From positions 1 to 54,731 of the forward strand of contig QZJT01000102.1 of assembly GCA_003597935.1 (NCBI GenBank): a stretch of 54,731 bases of DNA. Direction: 5' to 3'. The notes beneath the pieces are model-generated. The model did not search any database and was not told the DNA's origin. It was given only the letters and a program-made list of their open reading frames with translations. Source of the stretch: Phycisphaerales bacterium. GTDB taxonomy: Bacteria > Planctomycetota > Phycisphaerae > UBA1845. A program made the position numbers and the translations under genes. Positions 24,629 to 33,298 of the stretch are shown here, in pieces; the stretch's first letter is position 1; the number at the start of each line of letters is the position of its first letter.

Positions 24629-24658
24629 TTGTGTCGCCGGTCGGACCTTCGTTATACT
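24629..24658 (+). promoter_or_regulatory. Promoter of the four-Cys-tail protein gene at 24743
   Basis: TTGTGT (24629-24634), an 18-base spacer, TATACT (24653-24658). The -10 is one base from consensus. The transcript would start near 24665 with a leader of about 78 bases before ATG 24743. Confidence 0.55.
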
Positions 24659-24742
24659 GGGCGCGGGCAGGCGGGGCACGTGCCTGCCGGGGGGGCTTCA
24701 TCGCTGAAGGGGTTTGGGGGGTTCCATCGCTGGGAGATTGCC

Positions 24743-25546
24743 ATGAACGGATGTGTGCGTGTGTGGGGGGTGGTTGTGGCATTGACGCTGGCGACCCTGA
24801 CCGCGGCTGAAACCGCGAATTTCGACGGGTTCGCGGAGGGGTCGCTGGGTCAGTCGTTCCAGGACGGGGGGATACAGTTCTACGATCCGGACGCCTACGG
24901 ACTGCCGGGCGTGTTCGTCGTCGAGTGGGCCTCGGAAACGCTCAACGACCCGGACTTCTCGCCGCCCAACGCGCTGACGATGACCGGGTACTCTCCCGGT
25001 CCGCAGGCCGCCTACTCGCGCGTGGGCACGTTCAGGATGAAGACCGGCAACGTGGCGTCGTCGGCGAAGGTGCAGTTGTTCGTCTTCGACAACAGCACGA
25101 ACAAGATCAACCTCGAAGCGACGCTGGGCGGAAACGTTGTCGCCGAGACGTTCGTGCACCAGCAGGGCGTGCAGGGACCGCGGCACTACACGCTCGAGCT
25201 CAGCGACGTCGCCTTCGACGAGCTTCGCCTGTACGGCTCCGGCGATTACCAGAACGGAGCGTTCTTCGGCATGATGGACAACGTGGAGATCGGCGGCGGC
25301 GAAACCTGCACCGGCCAGGAGCGGCTCAAAGCGTCCTGCAGGGGCGCCAAGCTCAAGGCCAAGCTCACCCGGGCGGAACCGGGATCGACCGCCACCTTCC
25401 GCCTCGACGAAGACCCGGACACCGACGTGCGGGGGTCCGTGAATCGCTCCGGCAAGTCGAAGGCGAAGTTCAACAACGTCGCCCCTGGCCGGCACAAGGT
25501 GGAGATGCTCGAGTGCGACGTCGACGCGGAGACCACATGTCCGTAG
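24743..25546 (+). CDS. Secreted beta-rich protein with four-Cys C-terminal domain
   Basis: 267 residues. Signal peptide GVVVALTLATLTAAETANFD. The N-terminal 190 residues form a jelly-roll-like region (FDGFAEGSLGQSFQDGGIQF, HYTLELSDVAFDELRLYGSG, FFGMMDNVEIGG), reminiscent of PEP-CTERM surface proteins, but without a PEP-CTERM tail. From ETCTGQERLKASCRGAKLKA the last 78 residues form a domain with Cys pairs at both ends (CTGQERLKASC, LECDVDAETTC) and a Lys-rich strand GKSKAKFNNVAPGRHKVEML. The same domain ends the proteins at 25728 and 29124. Function is unknown; a cell-surface role is likely. Confidence 0.7.
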   Translation: MNGCVRVWGVVVALTLATLTAAETANFDGFAEGSLGQSFQDGGIQFYDPDAYGLPGVFVVEWASETLNDPDFSPPNALTMTGYSPGPQAAYSRVGTFRMKTGNVASSAKVQLFVFDNSTNKINLEATLGGNVVAETFVHQQGVQGPRHYTLELSDVAFDELRLYGSGDYQNGAFFGMMDNVEIGGGETCTGQERLKASCRGAKLKAKLTRAEPGSTATFRLDEDPDTDVRGSVNRSGKSKAKFNNVAPGRHKVEMLECDVDAETTCP

Positions 25547-25727
25547 GTCGGCGTGCGCCCGATAAAGCGCGAATCGGAACGCGCCGAGCGGCGCCCGCTC
25601 GACGTTGCGCCTGCGCCGGGCTTAGGATTGTTACCCAGCGCCGCAAGAAAACCTCGCGGCGAGAACATGACACGGCAACGCCCCCGCGCCGCACGAATGG
25701 CGGGGCACGCGAAGGAGGACAGGCAAC

Positions 25728-26672
25728 GTGACGTATCAGGCAGTCGTGTCCGCAATGCTGGCGGCCGCTTCGATCTCGTGGACGACGGCTCGCGCTGACC
25801 AGGTGATCCTCGGCGCCGCCCGCGACAACACGCTCTACGAACAGAAGGACGGGCTGCTCAGCAACGGCGCCGGTGAGTTCATGTTCGCCGGCCGGACGGA
25901 AGTGCTGGGCGGGGGGCTGATTCGCCGGGCGGTGATCGCCTTCGACGTCGCCGCCGCGGTTCCACCCGATGCCACGGTGACCCGGGTCGAACTCACGTTG
26001 AACATGTCGAAGACCATCGCCGGACCGGCCGACGTGGAACTCCACCGGGTGGTCGGCGACTGGGGCGAGGGAAAGTCCGATGCGCCGGGGCAGGAGGGCG
26101 GCGGCGCACCCTCCGAACGGGGCGACGCCACCTGGATCCACACGAAGTTCGATGCCGAGCGCTGGGGAAGCGTCGGGGGCGATTTCGTCGACGCCGTCAG
26201 CGCCGTTCTCTCGGTTGCGGGGCCGGCGTTCTACACCTGGGGCTCGACGCCTCAGATGGTCGCCGACGTGCAGGGCTGGGTGGATGACCCGGATTCGGAC
26301 TTCGGCTGGGCGCTGATCGGGGACGAGGATTTCGTCGGCACGGCCAAGCGGTTCGACACGCACGACAACCTGATCCCGGAGAATCGGCCGCAACTGCTGA
26401 TCGAGTTCCAGCCCGGCGCATGCACCGGCGGCGAAAAGCTCTCCGCCAGGTGCAAGAACAAGGATCCCAAGCTCGATCTGATCAAGGCGAAACTCTCGAA
26501 TGGCCGTGACGGCGCTTCGGTCACGTTCCGGCTCGACGGCGACCCGAACACCGACGTGGTGAGGAGCGTGCGCCGCGGCAAGGCCAAGGCCAAGTTCAAG
26601 GGCGTCGCGGATGGCGACCACGTCGTCGCCCTGCTGGAGTGCCGCGTCAGCAAAGCGACCACGTGTGAGTGA
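25728..26672 (+). CDS. Secreted DNRLRE-like protein with four-Cys C-terminal domain
   Basis: 314 residues from GTG 25728 with AAGGAGGACAGGC upstream. Signal peptide about 1-24 (ending TARAD). Residues 25-225 resemble the DNRLRE beta-sandwich: AARDNTLYEQKDGLLSNGAG, RRAVIAFDVAAAVPPDATVT, VELTLNMSKTIAGPADVELH and TWIHTKFDAERWGSVGG. Members occur on large extracellular proteins. The C-terminal ~80 residues (CTGGEKLSARC ... GKAKAKFKGVADGDHVV ... LECRVSKATTC) repeat the domain of the preceding gene. The two genes are probably cotranscribed (181-base gap). Confidence 0.72.
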   Translation: MTYQAVVSAMLAAASISWTTARADQVILGAARDNTLYEQKDGLLSNGAGEFMFAGRTEVLGGGLIRRAVIAFDVAAAVPPDATVTRVELTLNMSKTIAGPADVELHRVVGDWGEGKSDAPGQEGGGAPSERGDATWIHTKFDAERWGSVGGDFVDAVSAVLSVAGPAFYTWGSTPQMVADVQGWVDDPDSDFGWALIGDEDFVGTAKRFDTHDNLIPENRPQLLIEFQPGACTGGEKLSARCKNKDPKLDLIKAKLSNGRDGASVTFRLDGDPNTDVVRSVRRGKAKAKFKGVADGDHVVALLECRVSKATTCE

Positions 26673-26740
26673 GCGCGCCGCGGCTGGGCGCGGTGACAGT
26701 GGCGCCGGCGCTGCGGCCGGGGCGGACGGCCTGCAACCAT

Positions 26741-27808
26741 TCAGGCGGGCGCATTCGAGACCAGCGCCTGCACCAGGCGCTCGTGCGAAGGCGGTTCCAC
26801 CGTGCTCACCCAGCAGGCCAGCAGCGCTTCGCCTTCCACCCGGGTCATGGGGCGAGTGTACACCTGCTCCCCGTTACTGGCGAAGGCGTACCAGCGATAG
26901 CGCGACTCCTGCCGGAGCACCAGCACGGAAGTGTCCGGACGCAGATAGATCACGTTCGTCGCGACCTTCGGTTTCACCGCCAGCCCGCCCGGCACACCGA
27001 ACCACTCGATGGCCGCACCGGGTGAACGAAACAGCGTCAACACCAGTATCGCCAGCCAGAACGCCGTCCCACACGTGACCCGGCCGAGTCGATAGGAACT
27101 CCAAGCCGCCAGCGCCAGCACCAGCAGTGTAAGCGCAAATGAGGCGCGCCCTTCCTTCAGGCGGACGTTGCGCCGCATCGTCCGCCAGATAGAAGGACCG
27201 GTCGCCGGGCGGTCCGGGCGGTTCAGATCCAGCGTGGCGAGCAGATCCGCGAACGCCGCGTCGGTTTCATCGATCAGCCGCGGCTCGAACGTCACGGTCG
27301 CGCCGTTTACGGGGCTAAGCTCATCCACCCTGGCGTAGCGGACCACCGTGTACGCCTGGCGCCGCTGCGCCATCAGCCTGGCGAACTCGGTGACTCCGGA
27401 CGTTCGGGACAGCCAGCGCCGCTTTCTGATGATTCCGGCTGCCAGTTCCTGGATCGAGGCGTCCGCCCGTTTCCCCACGAATCGGCGCACGCGCGCCCGC
27501 TCGCGGCGCTGCTGTACGATGGGAACGAGGATCCAGAACAGCAACACCGCGGCGACCGGGGCCCAGAACAGCAGCTTCGGGCCGGCCGCTGCGGTCGGTC
27601 CCAGGATCAGCCGCAGCGCGACGGCCGCCAGAATCAACAGAAGGATCGAAACCCCCCAGCCGAGCAGCGTCAGCAACGCTTTGCTCATGCCGCGCACGCG
27701 GATGGGGACGTCAACGATGGTGACGGGCGGCCGCGCGTCAACCGCGGCCGCGTCGTTCGCGCCGCGGCTCGACAGTCCGTGTTCATTCTCCACGTTTTCG
27801 CGATCCAC
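26741..27808 (-). CDS. Four-helix membrane protein of unknown function
   Basis: 355 residues from GTG 27808. Two hydrophobic helices lie at about 44-70 and 78-98, then a soluble region of about 115 residues (ASIQELAAGIIRKRRWLSRT). Two more helices follow at about 218-262, then a C-terminal soluble part with NVIYLRPDTSVLVLRQESRY and PMTRVEGEALLACWVSTVE. No family is recognised. It is convergent with the DNRLRE-like gene. Confidence 0.65.
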   Translation of the reverse strand: MDRENVENEHGLSSRGANDAAAVDARPPVTIVDVPIRVRGMSKALLTLLGWGVSILLLILAAVALRLILGPTAAAGPKLLFWAPVAAVLLFWILVPIVQQRRERARVRRFVGKRADASIQELAAGIIRKRRWLSRTSGVTEFARLMAQRRQAYTVVRYARVDELSPVNGATVTFEPRLIDETDAAFADLLATLDLNRPDRPATGPSIWRTMRRNVRLKEGRASFALTLLVLALAAWSSYRLGRVTCGTAFWLAILVLTLFRSPGAAIEWFGVPGGLAVKPKVATNVIYLRPDTSVLVLRQESRYRWYAFASNGEQVYTRPMTRVEGEALLACWVSTVEPPSHERLVQALVSNAPA

Positions 27809-27896
27809 GCGGGCAGGTTACGGATACGCGGACTCGAGAGAAAGTCTCAGACATGAGCGTGACGAAGCCGACGGGCCCGGCGGATCCGGCGCCGGC

Positions 27897-28622
27897 TCAG
27901 ACCGCGACTGGTTCGCGCTGCGTCCTGCGCCGGCGGCGGCGCTTCTTGGGCGCGCCTGCGACGCGGACCTCCGCGGTGCGGGGTGGGGCGGACTCGGCCA
28001 CTTCGATCGCTTCGCGCACGTCGGCGGCGTGCAGGTCGGCGTTGACTTCCTCCCACAGACCGTCCGCCCGGTTGTACACCCCGCCGGAGACCATCACGTT
28101 CATGGTGGGGTTGATGCCGATCTCGCGGATCGAGTCGATGAGCTGGCGGACGCCCGGCACGCCGCTGGGGTGGGTGCCGTAGATCATCAGGATGTCGGGC
28201 CGCAACTGGCCGCACACCGAGCGGACTTCGTCGTGCGGCACGCCCCCCCCGATGAAGTAGACGTCCCACCCGCGGGCCTCGAAAAGATCGGCGCACATCT
28301 GCGCCCCGAGTTCCTCCGGCTCGGAATCGGCGCAGGTGATCAGGATGCGCTTCCCATTGCGCTCCTGGACCGGCAGGCAGGCCTGCACCTGATCGGCGAT
28401 CATGCGGTTGATGCGGGTGGCCATGTGCTCCACCGCGGCGTTGATACGGTGATCCCGATAGAGCTTCTCCACCGACTCCATGGCCGGCCAGATCAACTCG
28501 GCGTAGATTTCCCGCGGGTCAGCCAGCGCCTCGACGACGCTACGGGCGATGTTGCGACAGGTGGTGCGGTCGCCCTTCAGCAGGGGCGCAAGGTAACGGT
28601 GCAGGGTCATCCGTCCCGTCAT
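27897..28622 (-). CDS. B12-binding-domain protein with altered ligand motif
   Basis: 241 residues, with GGAG upstream of ATG 28622. Residues 1-85 resemble the helical B12-binding-2 module seen in CarH and MtaC, including HRINAAVEHMATRIN (58-72) with the conserved Glu-His. Residues 90-200 form the Rossmann-like B12-binding domain: RILITCADSEPEELGAQMC, VYFIGGGVPHDEV, LMIYGTHPSGVP. The motif that normally supplies the cobalt-coordinating His (DxHxxG or ExHxxG) reads EPEELG (101-106), with Glu103 where His should be. The C-terminus is basic (KKRRRRRRTQREP). No DNA-binding HTH is present. It may be a light or cobalamin sensor, or a non-cobalamin descendant. Confidence 0.8.
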   Translation of the reverse strand: MTGRMTLHRYLAPLLKGDRTTCRNIARSVVEALADPREIYAELIWPAMESVEKLYRDHRINAAVEHMATRINRMIADQVQACLPVQERNGKRILITCADSEPEELGAQMCADLFEARGWDVYFIGGGVPHDEVRSVCGQLRPDILMIYGTHPSGVPGVRQLIDSIREIGINPTMNVMVSGGVYNRADGLWEEVNADLHAADVREAIEVAESAPPRTAEVRVAGAPKKRRRRRRTQREPVAV

Positions 28623-29123
28623 AGGTCACTCCGGGTGTGCGGACCGGGCATACAGGTTCGTCGCGCCTGGCGACGGGCCTCCTGCCCGATCCCGAAGCGG
28701 TCCTACACGAGTGGGGTTCAAGATTCGGCCGACGATCCCGTCAGCGGAACAGCACCTCGCCGATTTTACCCAGGACAGCGTCTCTGACGCGCCAAGACGT
28801 CAAAATAGATAAGATGGGTAAAATGGCTAGATACGTATCGACCGTTGTCCGTCGTTTTCTTGAGGGGTATACAGTCCTATAATAACTGTTCCATAGTCAC
28901 ACCCATAGTGATCGCGCGCCGGCAGCACACAGCGGCGCCCGCGGATAGCACGCTGGATGACCGCTCCGCGGGTGGGAAGCTCCGCCCGGCACGGATCGGG
29001 TACCCAGCCTCGCGTTCGGTCGTTCCCCCCGCCGGGCGTGGCACCCGCCCGACTTGAAAGCCGAAGCTTGGGGCGGGCGTGCCGGCGCGCCCGGCGGGCG
29101 TGGCCGACTGTTGGCCGCGCGGC
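28623..29123. other. Intergenic region upstream of the B12-domain gene
   Basis: 501 bases. It holds the AT-rich inverted-repeat patch at 28763-28839 and, at about 28975-29110, a very GC-rich stretch with overlapping short palindromes (GGGCGGGCGTGCCGGCGCGC). The latter looks like dispersed repeat DNA. No gene is recognised. Confidence 0.45.
28763..28839. promoter_or_regulatory. Inverted repeats in an AT-rich patch
   Basis: ATTTTACCCA (28763-28772) and TGGGTAAAAT (28815-28824) are perfect inverted 10-mers 42 bases apart. Between them is the hairpin GCGTC-TCT-GACGC (28778-28790). Just beyond is the perfect palindrome GATACGTATC (28830-28839). The patch is AT-rich compared with its surroundings and lies 140-220 bases upstream of the B12-domain gene, so it may hold its promoter and operator. 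Confidence 0.5.
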
Positions 29124-30875
29124 TCAGTCGCAATCGTAATCGCGCCGCGCTTCGGCGCCGCACCCCCAGCTCGCTGCGGCGGTACCCGGACCCAGTGGGA
29201 CATCCGCGAACTTCGCCTTCGCCTTGCCTTTGCGATTGAGCGTGCCGTTCTGGCGCTCGCCGCTGCTGAGTTCGACGTTGAAAGTGTCGCCGTCCAGGCC
29301 GCCGACGAGTTTTGCTATCAGTCTGGTGGCGCCGCCGCGCTTGACCTTGCACGCCGCCGTACCGATCGCCTCGGTGCCCTTGCACTCTCCCTCGCACTCG
29401 TCGGGCACACGGTTGCCGTTAGTATCCAGGCTGCGTCCGGAGGCGATGTCGTCGCCGTCGTGGAGCCGGTTGTCGTTGCAGTCCACCGCGATCCGCATGT
29501 AATAGACGTCCTGTTCGGCGTTGTAAGTCGCCGCATAAGCCAGGTGAGCGCCGAGTTCGTCGGACTCCATGTCGTAGTAATCGCCCAGCTTGTTCTGCCG
29601 CGGCCAGCCGGCGTAGCTGTCGAAGGCGGGGCCGGCCATGACGCTGGGCGACCAGGTCTGGCCGCCGTCGCTGGACCACGAGTAGAACGTCTCGCTGATG
29701 CGGGTGTTCAGCGACGTGCGGGTGTCGTTCCAGACGGCGTCGATGCGGCCTGAGGGCGCCACCGACATGGTTCCGAACCAGTTCCAGGCGTTCGCCACCG
29801 GCGGATCGTCGTTGACGCGCACCGGTGCGTCCCAGGTGACGCCGCCGTTGCGGCTGCGGGCGATCATGATGTCGAGCGGATCGATGCCGGGCGGATCGAC
29901 CGGGGCCAGCACGTACAGATGGCCGCGGGTGGGGCCGTCGCTCTCATCCACGTCGATCCACATCTGTCCGACCAGGCCGCCCGGGTTCGGACCGGTGCCG
30001 GACACGAACTGTCCGCCCAGAGTAAAGCTGCCCACCACGTTGAAGACCGGCGCCTGGTTGGGATCCTGGGCATTGGTCGATTTTGAGACATTGAAGCTGA
30101 CGCTGCTGACGTAGACTTCTCCGTCCGGTCCGATGGCGTAGGTGCCCCACTGCATCTGGCCGGGAAGCGTGATCGGATTCGAGAACGTCCGGCCGCCATC
30201 GGTGGAGCGGGTGAAGTTCAGGAGGCGCGCCCCATTGCATCCAAAGCTGGACGTCCAGCTCGCGTAGATGTTGCCGCGGCCGATGCCGCTGGTGCGGTCA
30301 ATGCCGAACCACTGCTTGTCGCCGCCGCGGGCCGGAAAGGGATCAGACCAGTTCACGCCGCCGTCGTCGGAGATGAAGAAATCGCAGCAGAAGTTGTTCT
30401 GCAGGCTGTAATAGTAGAATAGACCGTCGGCGTCGAAGTCCAGCACCGGGTCGCTGCGGAACACGCCCGGGGTGAACACGCCCGGGAAGGTCCAGCTCAG
30501 GCCGCCGTCGTGGCTGTAGGCCCGGCCGGCCTGGCGGAAGTTGCTCTGGATGGTGTCGAACTGCCGCCAGCCGATGACGATCTGATCGGAGTTCAGCGGA
30601 TTGACGGCGATGGACGGTTCGTTGGCCGCGTCGCCGGGAATGTTGCGGCCGTTCTCGTCCACGTTGGCCTGCACGGTCAGGAACGGCCCGCTCAACAGCA
30701 CCGACGGCGGAGTCGGCGGGAGCAGCGGCGTTGCCGGCTGGAACGCCGGGTCGGGCGGTTCAGGCTCTTCACGGTGAATACGGGCCAGGTCGTCTTCGTC
30801 GACGAGTTGGGCTTGGGCCGGCGGCGCTGAGAGCAGGGTCAACGCCGACACGACCAGGGGAATCAGGACGCACAT
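29124..30875 (-). CDS. Secreted BNR/sialidase-like propeller protein with four-Cys C-terminal domain
   Basis: 583 residues from ATG 30875. Signal peptide LIPLVVSALTLLSAPPAQAQ. The body carries bacterial neuraminidase-type Asp boxes: SHDGGLSWTFPG, SDDGGVNWSDPF, STDGGRTFSNPI, SRNGGVTWDAPV and SSDGGQTWSPSV, so a six-bladed beta-propeller is expected. The sialidase Arg triad was not verified, and a binding or structural role is as likely as hydrolysis. A calcium-loop segment DTNGNRVPDECEGEC (about 495-510) leads to the C-terminal domain with GKAKAKFADVPLG shared with the proteins at 24743 and 25728, though its final Cys spacing is looser (CGAEARRDYDC). Confidence 0.75.
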   Translation of the reverse strand: MCVLIPLVVSALTLLSAPPAQAQLVDEDDLARIHREEPEPPDPAFQPATPLLPPTPPSVLLSGPFLTVQANVDENGRNIPGDAANEPSIAVNPLNSDQIVIGWRQFDTIQSNFRQAGRAYSHDGGLSWTFPGVFTPGVFRSDPVLDFDADGLFYYYSLQNNFCCDFFISDDGGVNWSDPFPARGGDKQWFGIDRTSGIGRGNIYASWTSSFGCNGARLLNFTRSTDGGRTFSNPITLPGQMQWGTYAIGPDGEVYVSSVSFNVSKSTNAQDPNQAPVFNVVGSFTLGGQFVSGTGPNPGGLVGQMWIDVDESDGPTRGHLYVLAPVDPPGIDPLDIMIARSRNGGVTWDAPVRVNDDPPVANAWNWFGTMSVAPSGRIDAVWNDTRTSLNTRISETFYSWSSDGGQTWSPSVMAGPAFDSYAGWPRQNKLGDYYDMESDELGAHLAYAATYNAEQDVYYMRIAVDCNDNRLHDGDDIASGRSLDTNGNRVPDECEGECKGTEAIGTAACKVKRGGATRLIAKLVGGLDGDTFNVELSSGERQNGTLNRKGKAKAKFADVPLGPGTAAASWGCGAEARRDYDCD

Positions 30876-31073
30876 CGGTGGGCTCCAGGATGGAACAGAA
30901 TCTGCCGCGACCACACTCACCCCGCGGCGCTGGTGGGCACGCCACCGGGGCGCCGCACGTTGCGTGGGGGGCCTCAGAGGCGGGTGGGCATTCTACCGCG
31001 CAAGGGATTGAATGCCAACGCCGGTCGTTCCCGCCCGCGGCCGGCAATCGACCGAGGCGCCGGGCCGTGATGT

Positions 31074-31101
31074 TTGACTTTCCGGTCTGAGGTTCTAGGA
31101 T
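31074..31101 (+). promoter_or_regulatory. Promoter of tRNA-Glu
   Basis: TTGACT (31074-31079), a 16-base spacer, TAGGAT (31096-31101). The start would be near 31108, about 50 bases before the tRNA. Confidence 0.55.
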
Positions 31102-31159
31102 TCCCGACAAGATTGCATCGGCTGGCCCCGCCGGCAGCGGCGACGGCCGATACGCAGCG

Positions 31160-31232
31160 GCCCCCATCGTCTAGTGGCCCAGGATATCAGGTTCTCATCC
31201 TGAAGACAGGGGTTCGAGTCCCCTTGGGGGTG
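31160..31232 (+). tRNA. tRNA-Glu (anticodon CTC)
   Basis: A 73-base cloverleaf. The acceptor GCCCCCA pairs with TGGGGGT (one G-U at the end). The D-arm region is ATCGTCTAGTGGCCCAGGAT, typical of tRNA-Glu. The anticodon stem-loop TCAGG-TTCTCAT-CCTGA gives anticodon CTC, the T-arm is CAGGGGTTCGAGTCCCCT and the discriminator is G. CCA is not encoded. It is a single gene with no other tRNA nearby. Confidence 0.97.
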
Positions 31233-31374
31233 TCGGTCGGCGCGGAGCAATCACGGGCGGAGGATCCGCCCGGCCATTCGGACCTGCACCGTCGTTCGCG
31301 TGGTTCCGGCGTGGTCCTGCAAGCCGTCGGCGGGTCCGCCCGTTGAGCCGCACTTCGAGAGACACCCTGCACGA

Positions 31375-32175
31375 ATGCGTGATGCACGCACGTTTCATCC
31401 GGTTGCCGGGCACCTCGGACAGGGTCGAAAACCGCGAGAGCATGCGACGAAACCGCAGCGGCGTGCGCCGGGGTGCGGTCTTCCCCGTCGCGCCCACGCT
31501 CTTGCCGGTCTGCTGACGTTCGTCGTCGCTGCGACCGGCTGCTCCCACCCCCTGCGGCCGATGATCGAGACTTACATGCGGGAGGACGTCCGATACCTCG
31601 CCGCGCCGCGGGGACCGGCGCGGGTCGACGCCCTCTGGGCGCACGCGCGGGCCATCGCCGGGAGCAACGAGAACGCTCTGGACCTGCTGGGCATGCTCTC
31701 CGTTCAGGAGGGCGTGCGGCTGCGCCATCCCTTCACCACCGGCCTGGCCGCCGACGGAATGCTCGAACCCAACGACAAAACCGATCACTTCTTCGCCCAC
31801 GCCATGTGGGCGTACCACGATTTCGACCGGCTGGTGCCGATGGCTGAGTTCAACGGGATCTGCTGGGAGATCGTGGGCGAGATCCGGAGCTGGTTCGGCT
31901 GGGGCGTCGGCTTCAACTGGAAGGACGTGTGGGCGAACCGGCTGGGCCAGGAGTTCGGCCGCCGCGTCCGGGCGGCCCGCCGCGACCCTACCGCTGAGCT
32001 GCGCCCCAGCAACGTGCTGGTGATCGCCGAGCGCTTCCGGCCGCCGCAGGTGCGCGACGAACTTCCGCCGGCCGCGGCGGAGGCACTCCCATCACGGCCT
32101 GGCGGCGTGACTCCCACCCGGTCGTCGCCCGTCAGCAGATGCTCTGATAAATGTCCTGCGTCTGGGACGCGATGA
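31375..32175 (+). CDS. Lipoprotein of unknown function
   Basis: 266 residues from ATG 31375. A long basic N-region precedes the hydrophobic segment LAGLLTFVVAATGC, giving a lipobox at VAATGC (Cys56). The real start may be further downstream, but no better in-frame ATG or GTG was found. The mature protein contains KTDHFFAHAMWAYHDFDRL, NGICWEIVGEIRSWFGWGVG and FNWKDVWANRLGQEFG, and is rich in Trp and Phe. No family is recognised. The 3' end overlaps the convergent GT4 gene by 44 bases. Confidence 0.6.
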   Translation: MRDARTFHPVAGHLGQGRKPREHATKPQRRAPGCGLPRRAHALAGLLTFVVAATGCSHPLRPMIETYMREDVRYLAAPRGPARVDALWAHARAIAGSNENALDLLGMLSVQEGVRLRHPFTTGLAADGMLEPNDKTDHFFAHAMWAYHDFDRLVPMAEFNGICWEIVGEIRSWFGWGVGFNWKDVWANRLGQEFGRRVRAARRDPTAELRPSNVLVIAERFRPPQVRDELPPAAAEALPSRPGGVTPTRSSPVSRCSDKCPASGTR

Positions 32176-33298
32176 TGTCCCAGGTGAACGCGGTCTCGAC
32201 CTCGTGCCGGCCGTTGCGGCCCATGCGGCGGGCGTTGTCCATGTCGTCGAACGTCTCGTCCAGGCCGGCGCCGATCGAGTCGGTGTCGATGCTCACGGTC
32301 AACCCCGTGTGTCGATGGGAAACGAACTCCGCCGGTCCGCCGCTCTGCGTCGCGACGACCGGCTTGCCGGCGCTCCACGCTTCGAGGATCACGATGCCGA
32401 AAGGCTCGTTGCGGCTGGGGACGCAGACGGCATCGGACGATTTGAAGAGCTTGACCAGGTCTCGCCCGGCCCGATAGCCGGCAAAGCGCGTCGCGTGGGA
32501 GACGCCGTGCCGGTCGACCCGCCGCTCGAGGTCGTGGCGCATGTCGCCGTCGCCGGCGAGCACGAACTTCGCGTGCGGATGCGACCGCAGCACTCCCGGG
32601 ATGGCGTCCACCAGCATGTCCGGCCCCTTCTGCCACGCCAGCCGGCCGGCGAAGAGCACGAACGGATCGTCCTGCTCGATCTCCAGGCCCCTGCGGACGG
32701 CCGAGGCGTCCACCTCGATGTCGAAGCGGTTGACCTCGACGCCGTTGTAGATGACCTCCATCTTATCGGGCGGCACCTGATAGAGCCACGCGACCTCGTC
32801 CCGAAGCGCCCGCGACACGCAGATCACCTTGCGGGCTACGTACGCGCCTTCCCACTCCGCGTGGCGGATGCGGGGCGAGATGCCGTTGCGGAACTCGTTG
32901 CCGCACCTCCCGTATTCGGTGGAGTGGATGGTCATCAGGACGGGGCGATTGAGTTCGTTCTTGATCTTCACCAGCGCCCGGCTGACCAGCCAGTCGTGGC
33001 CGTGAATGACGTCGAACCGCTCGCCGAAGAACCGCTCCGTCTCGCGCACGCGCTGGACCATGGCGTCGCACATCGACTCGATGTACTCGACGAAGTTCGG
33101 GTTGGCCGGCACCGGGCAGCGGTGGTAGTGAACGCCGTTGATGCAGTCACAATAGTGTTGACCCTGCCCCATGCGGGTGAAGACGTGTACGTCGTGGCCG
33201 CGCCGAACCAGTGCGTCCGCCAGTTCCGACACGTGGGCGGCGAGCCCCCCGACCGCGATGGAGTGCAGCGACTCCCACGACAGGATCGCCAGTCTCAT
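32132..33298 (-). CDS. GT4 glycosyltransferase, likely glycogen or maltose-1-phosphate synthase type
   Basis: 388 residues from ATG 33298 with AGGGAGAG upstream. A GT-B fold: N-terminal LSWESLHSIAVGGLAAHVSE (the SxxxxGGLAxHV motif of glycogen synthase-like GT4 enzymes), FDVIHGHDWL, then NGVEVNRFD, LFAGRLAWQKGPDMLVDAI and the nucleotide-sugar site SRNEPFGIVILEAWSAGKPV with the E-x7-E pattern. Divergent glgX and glgB follow across a 514-base gap, so it probably elongates glucan (glycogen synthase or GlgM-type). The donor (ADP-glucose or UDP-glucose) cannot be decided from sequence. Confidence 0.88.
   Translation of the reverse strand: MRLAILSWESLHSIAVGGLAAHVSELADALVRRGHDVHVFTRMGQGQHYCDCINGVHYHRCPVPANPNFVEYIESMCDAMVQRVRETERFFGERFDVIHGHDWLVSRALVKIKNELNRPVLMTIHSTEYGRCGNEFRNGISPRIRHAEWEGAYVARKVICVSRALRDEVAWLYQVPPDKMEVIYNGVEVNRFDIEVDASAVRRGLEIEQDDPFVLFAGRLAWQKGPDMLVDAIPGVLRSHPHAKFVLAGDGDMRHDLERRVDRHGVSHATRFAGYRAGRDLVKLFKSSDAVCVPSRNEPFGIVILEAWSAGKPVVATQSGGPAEFVSHRHTGLTVSIDTDSIGAGLDETFDDMDNARRMGRNGRHEVETAFTWDIIASQTQDIYQSIC

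Noticed and set aside
29124-30875. True sialidase
   Set aside because: Asp boxes are clear but the Arg triad and catalytic Tyr/Glu could not be identified, so only a BNR-type propeller is claimed.
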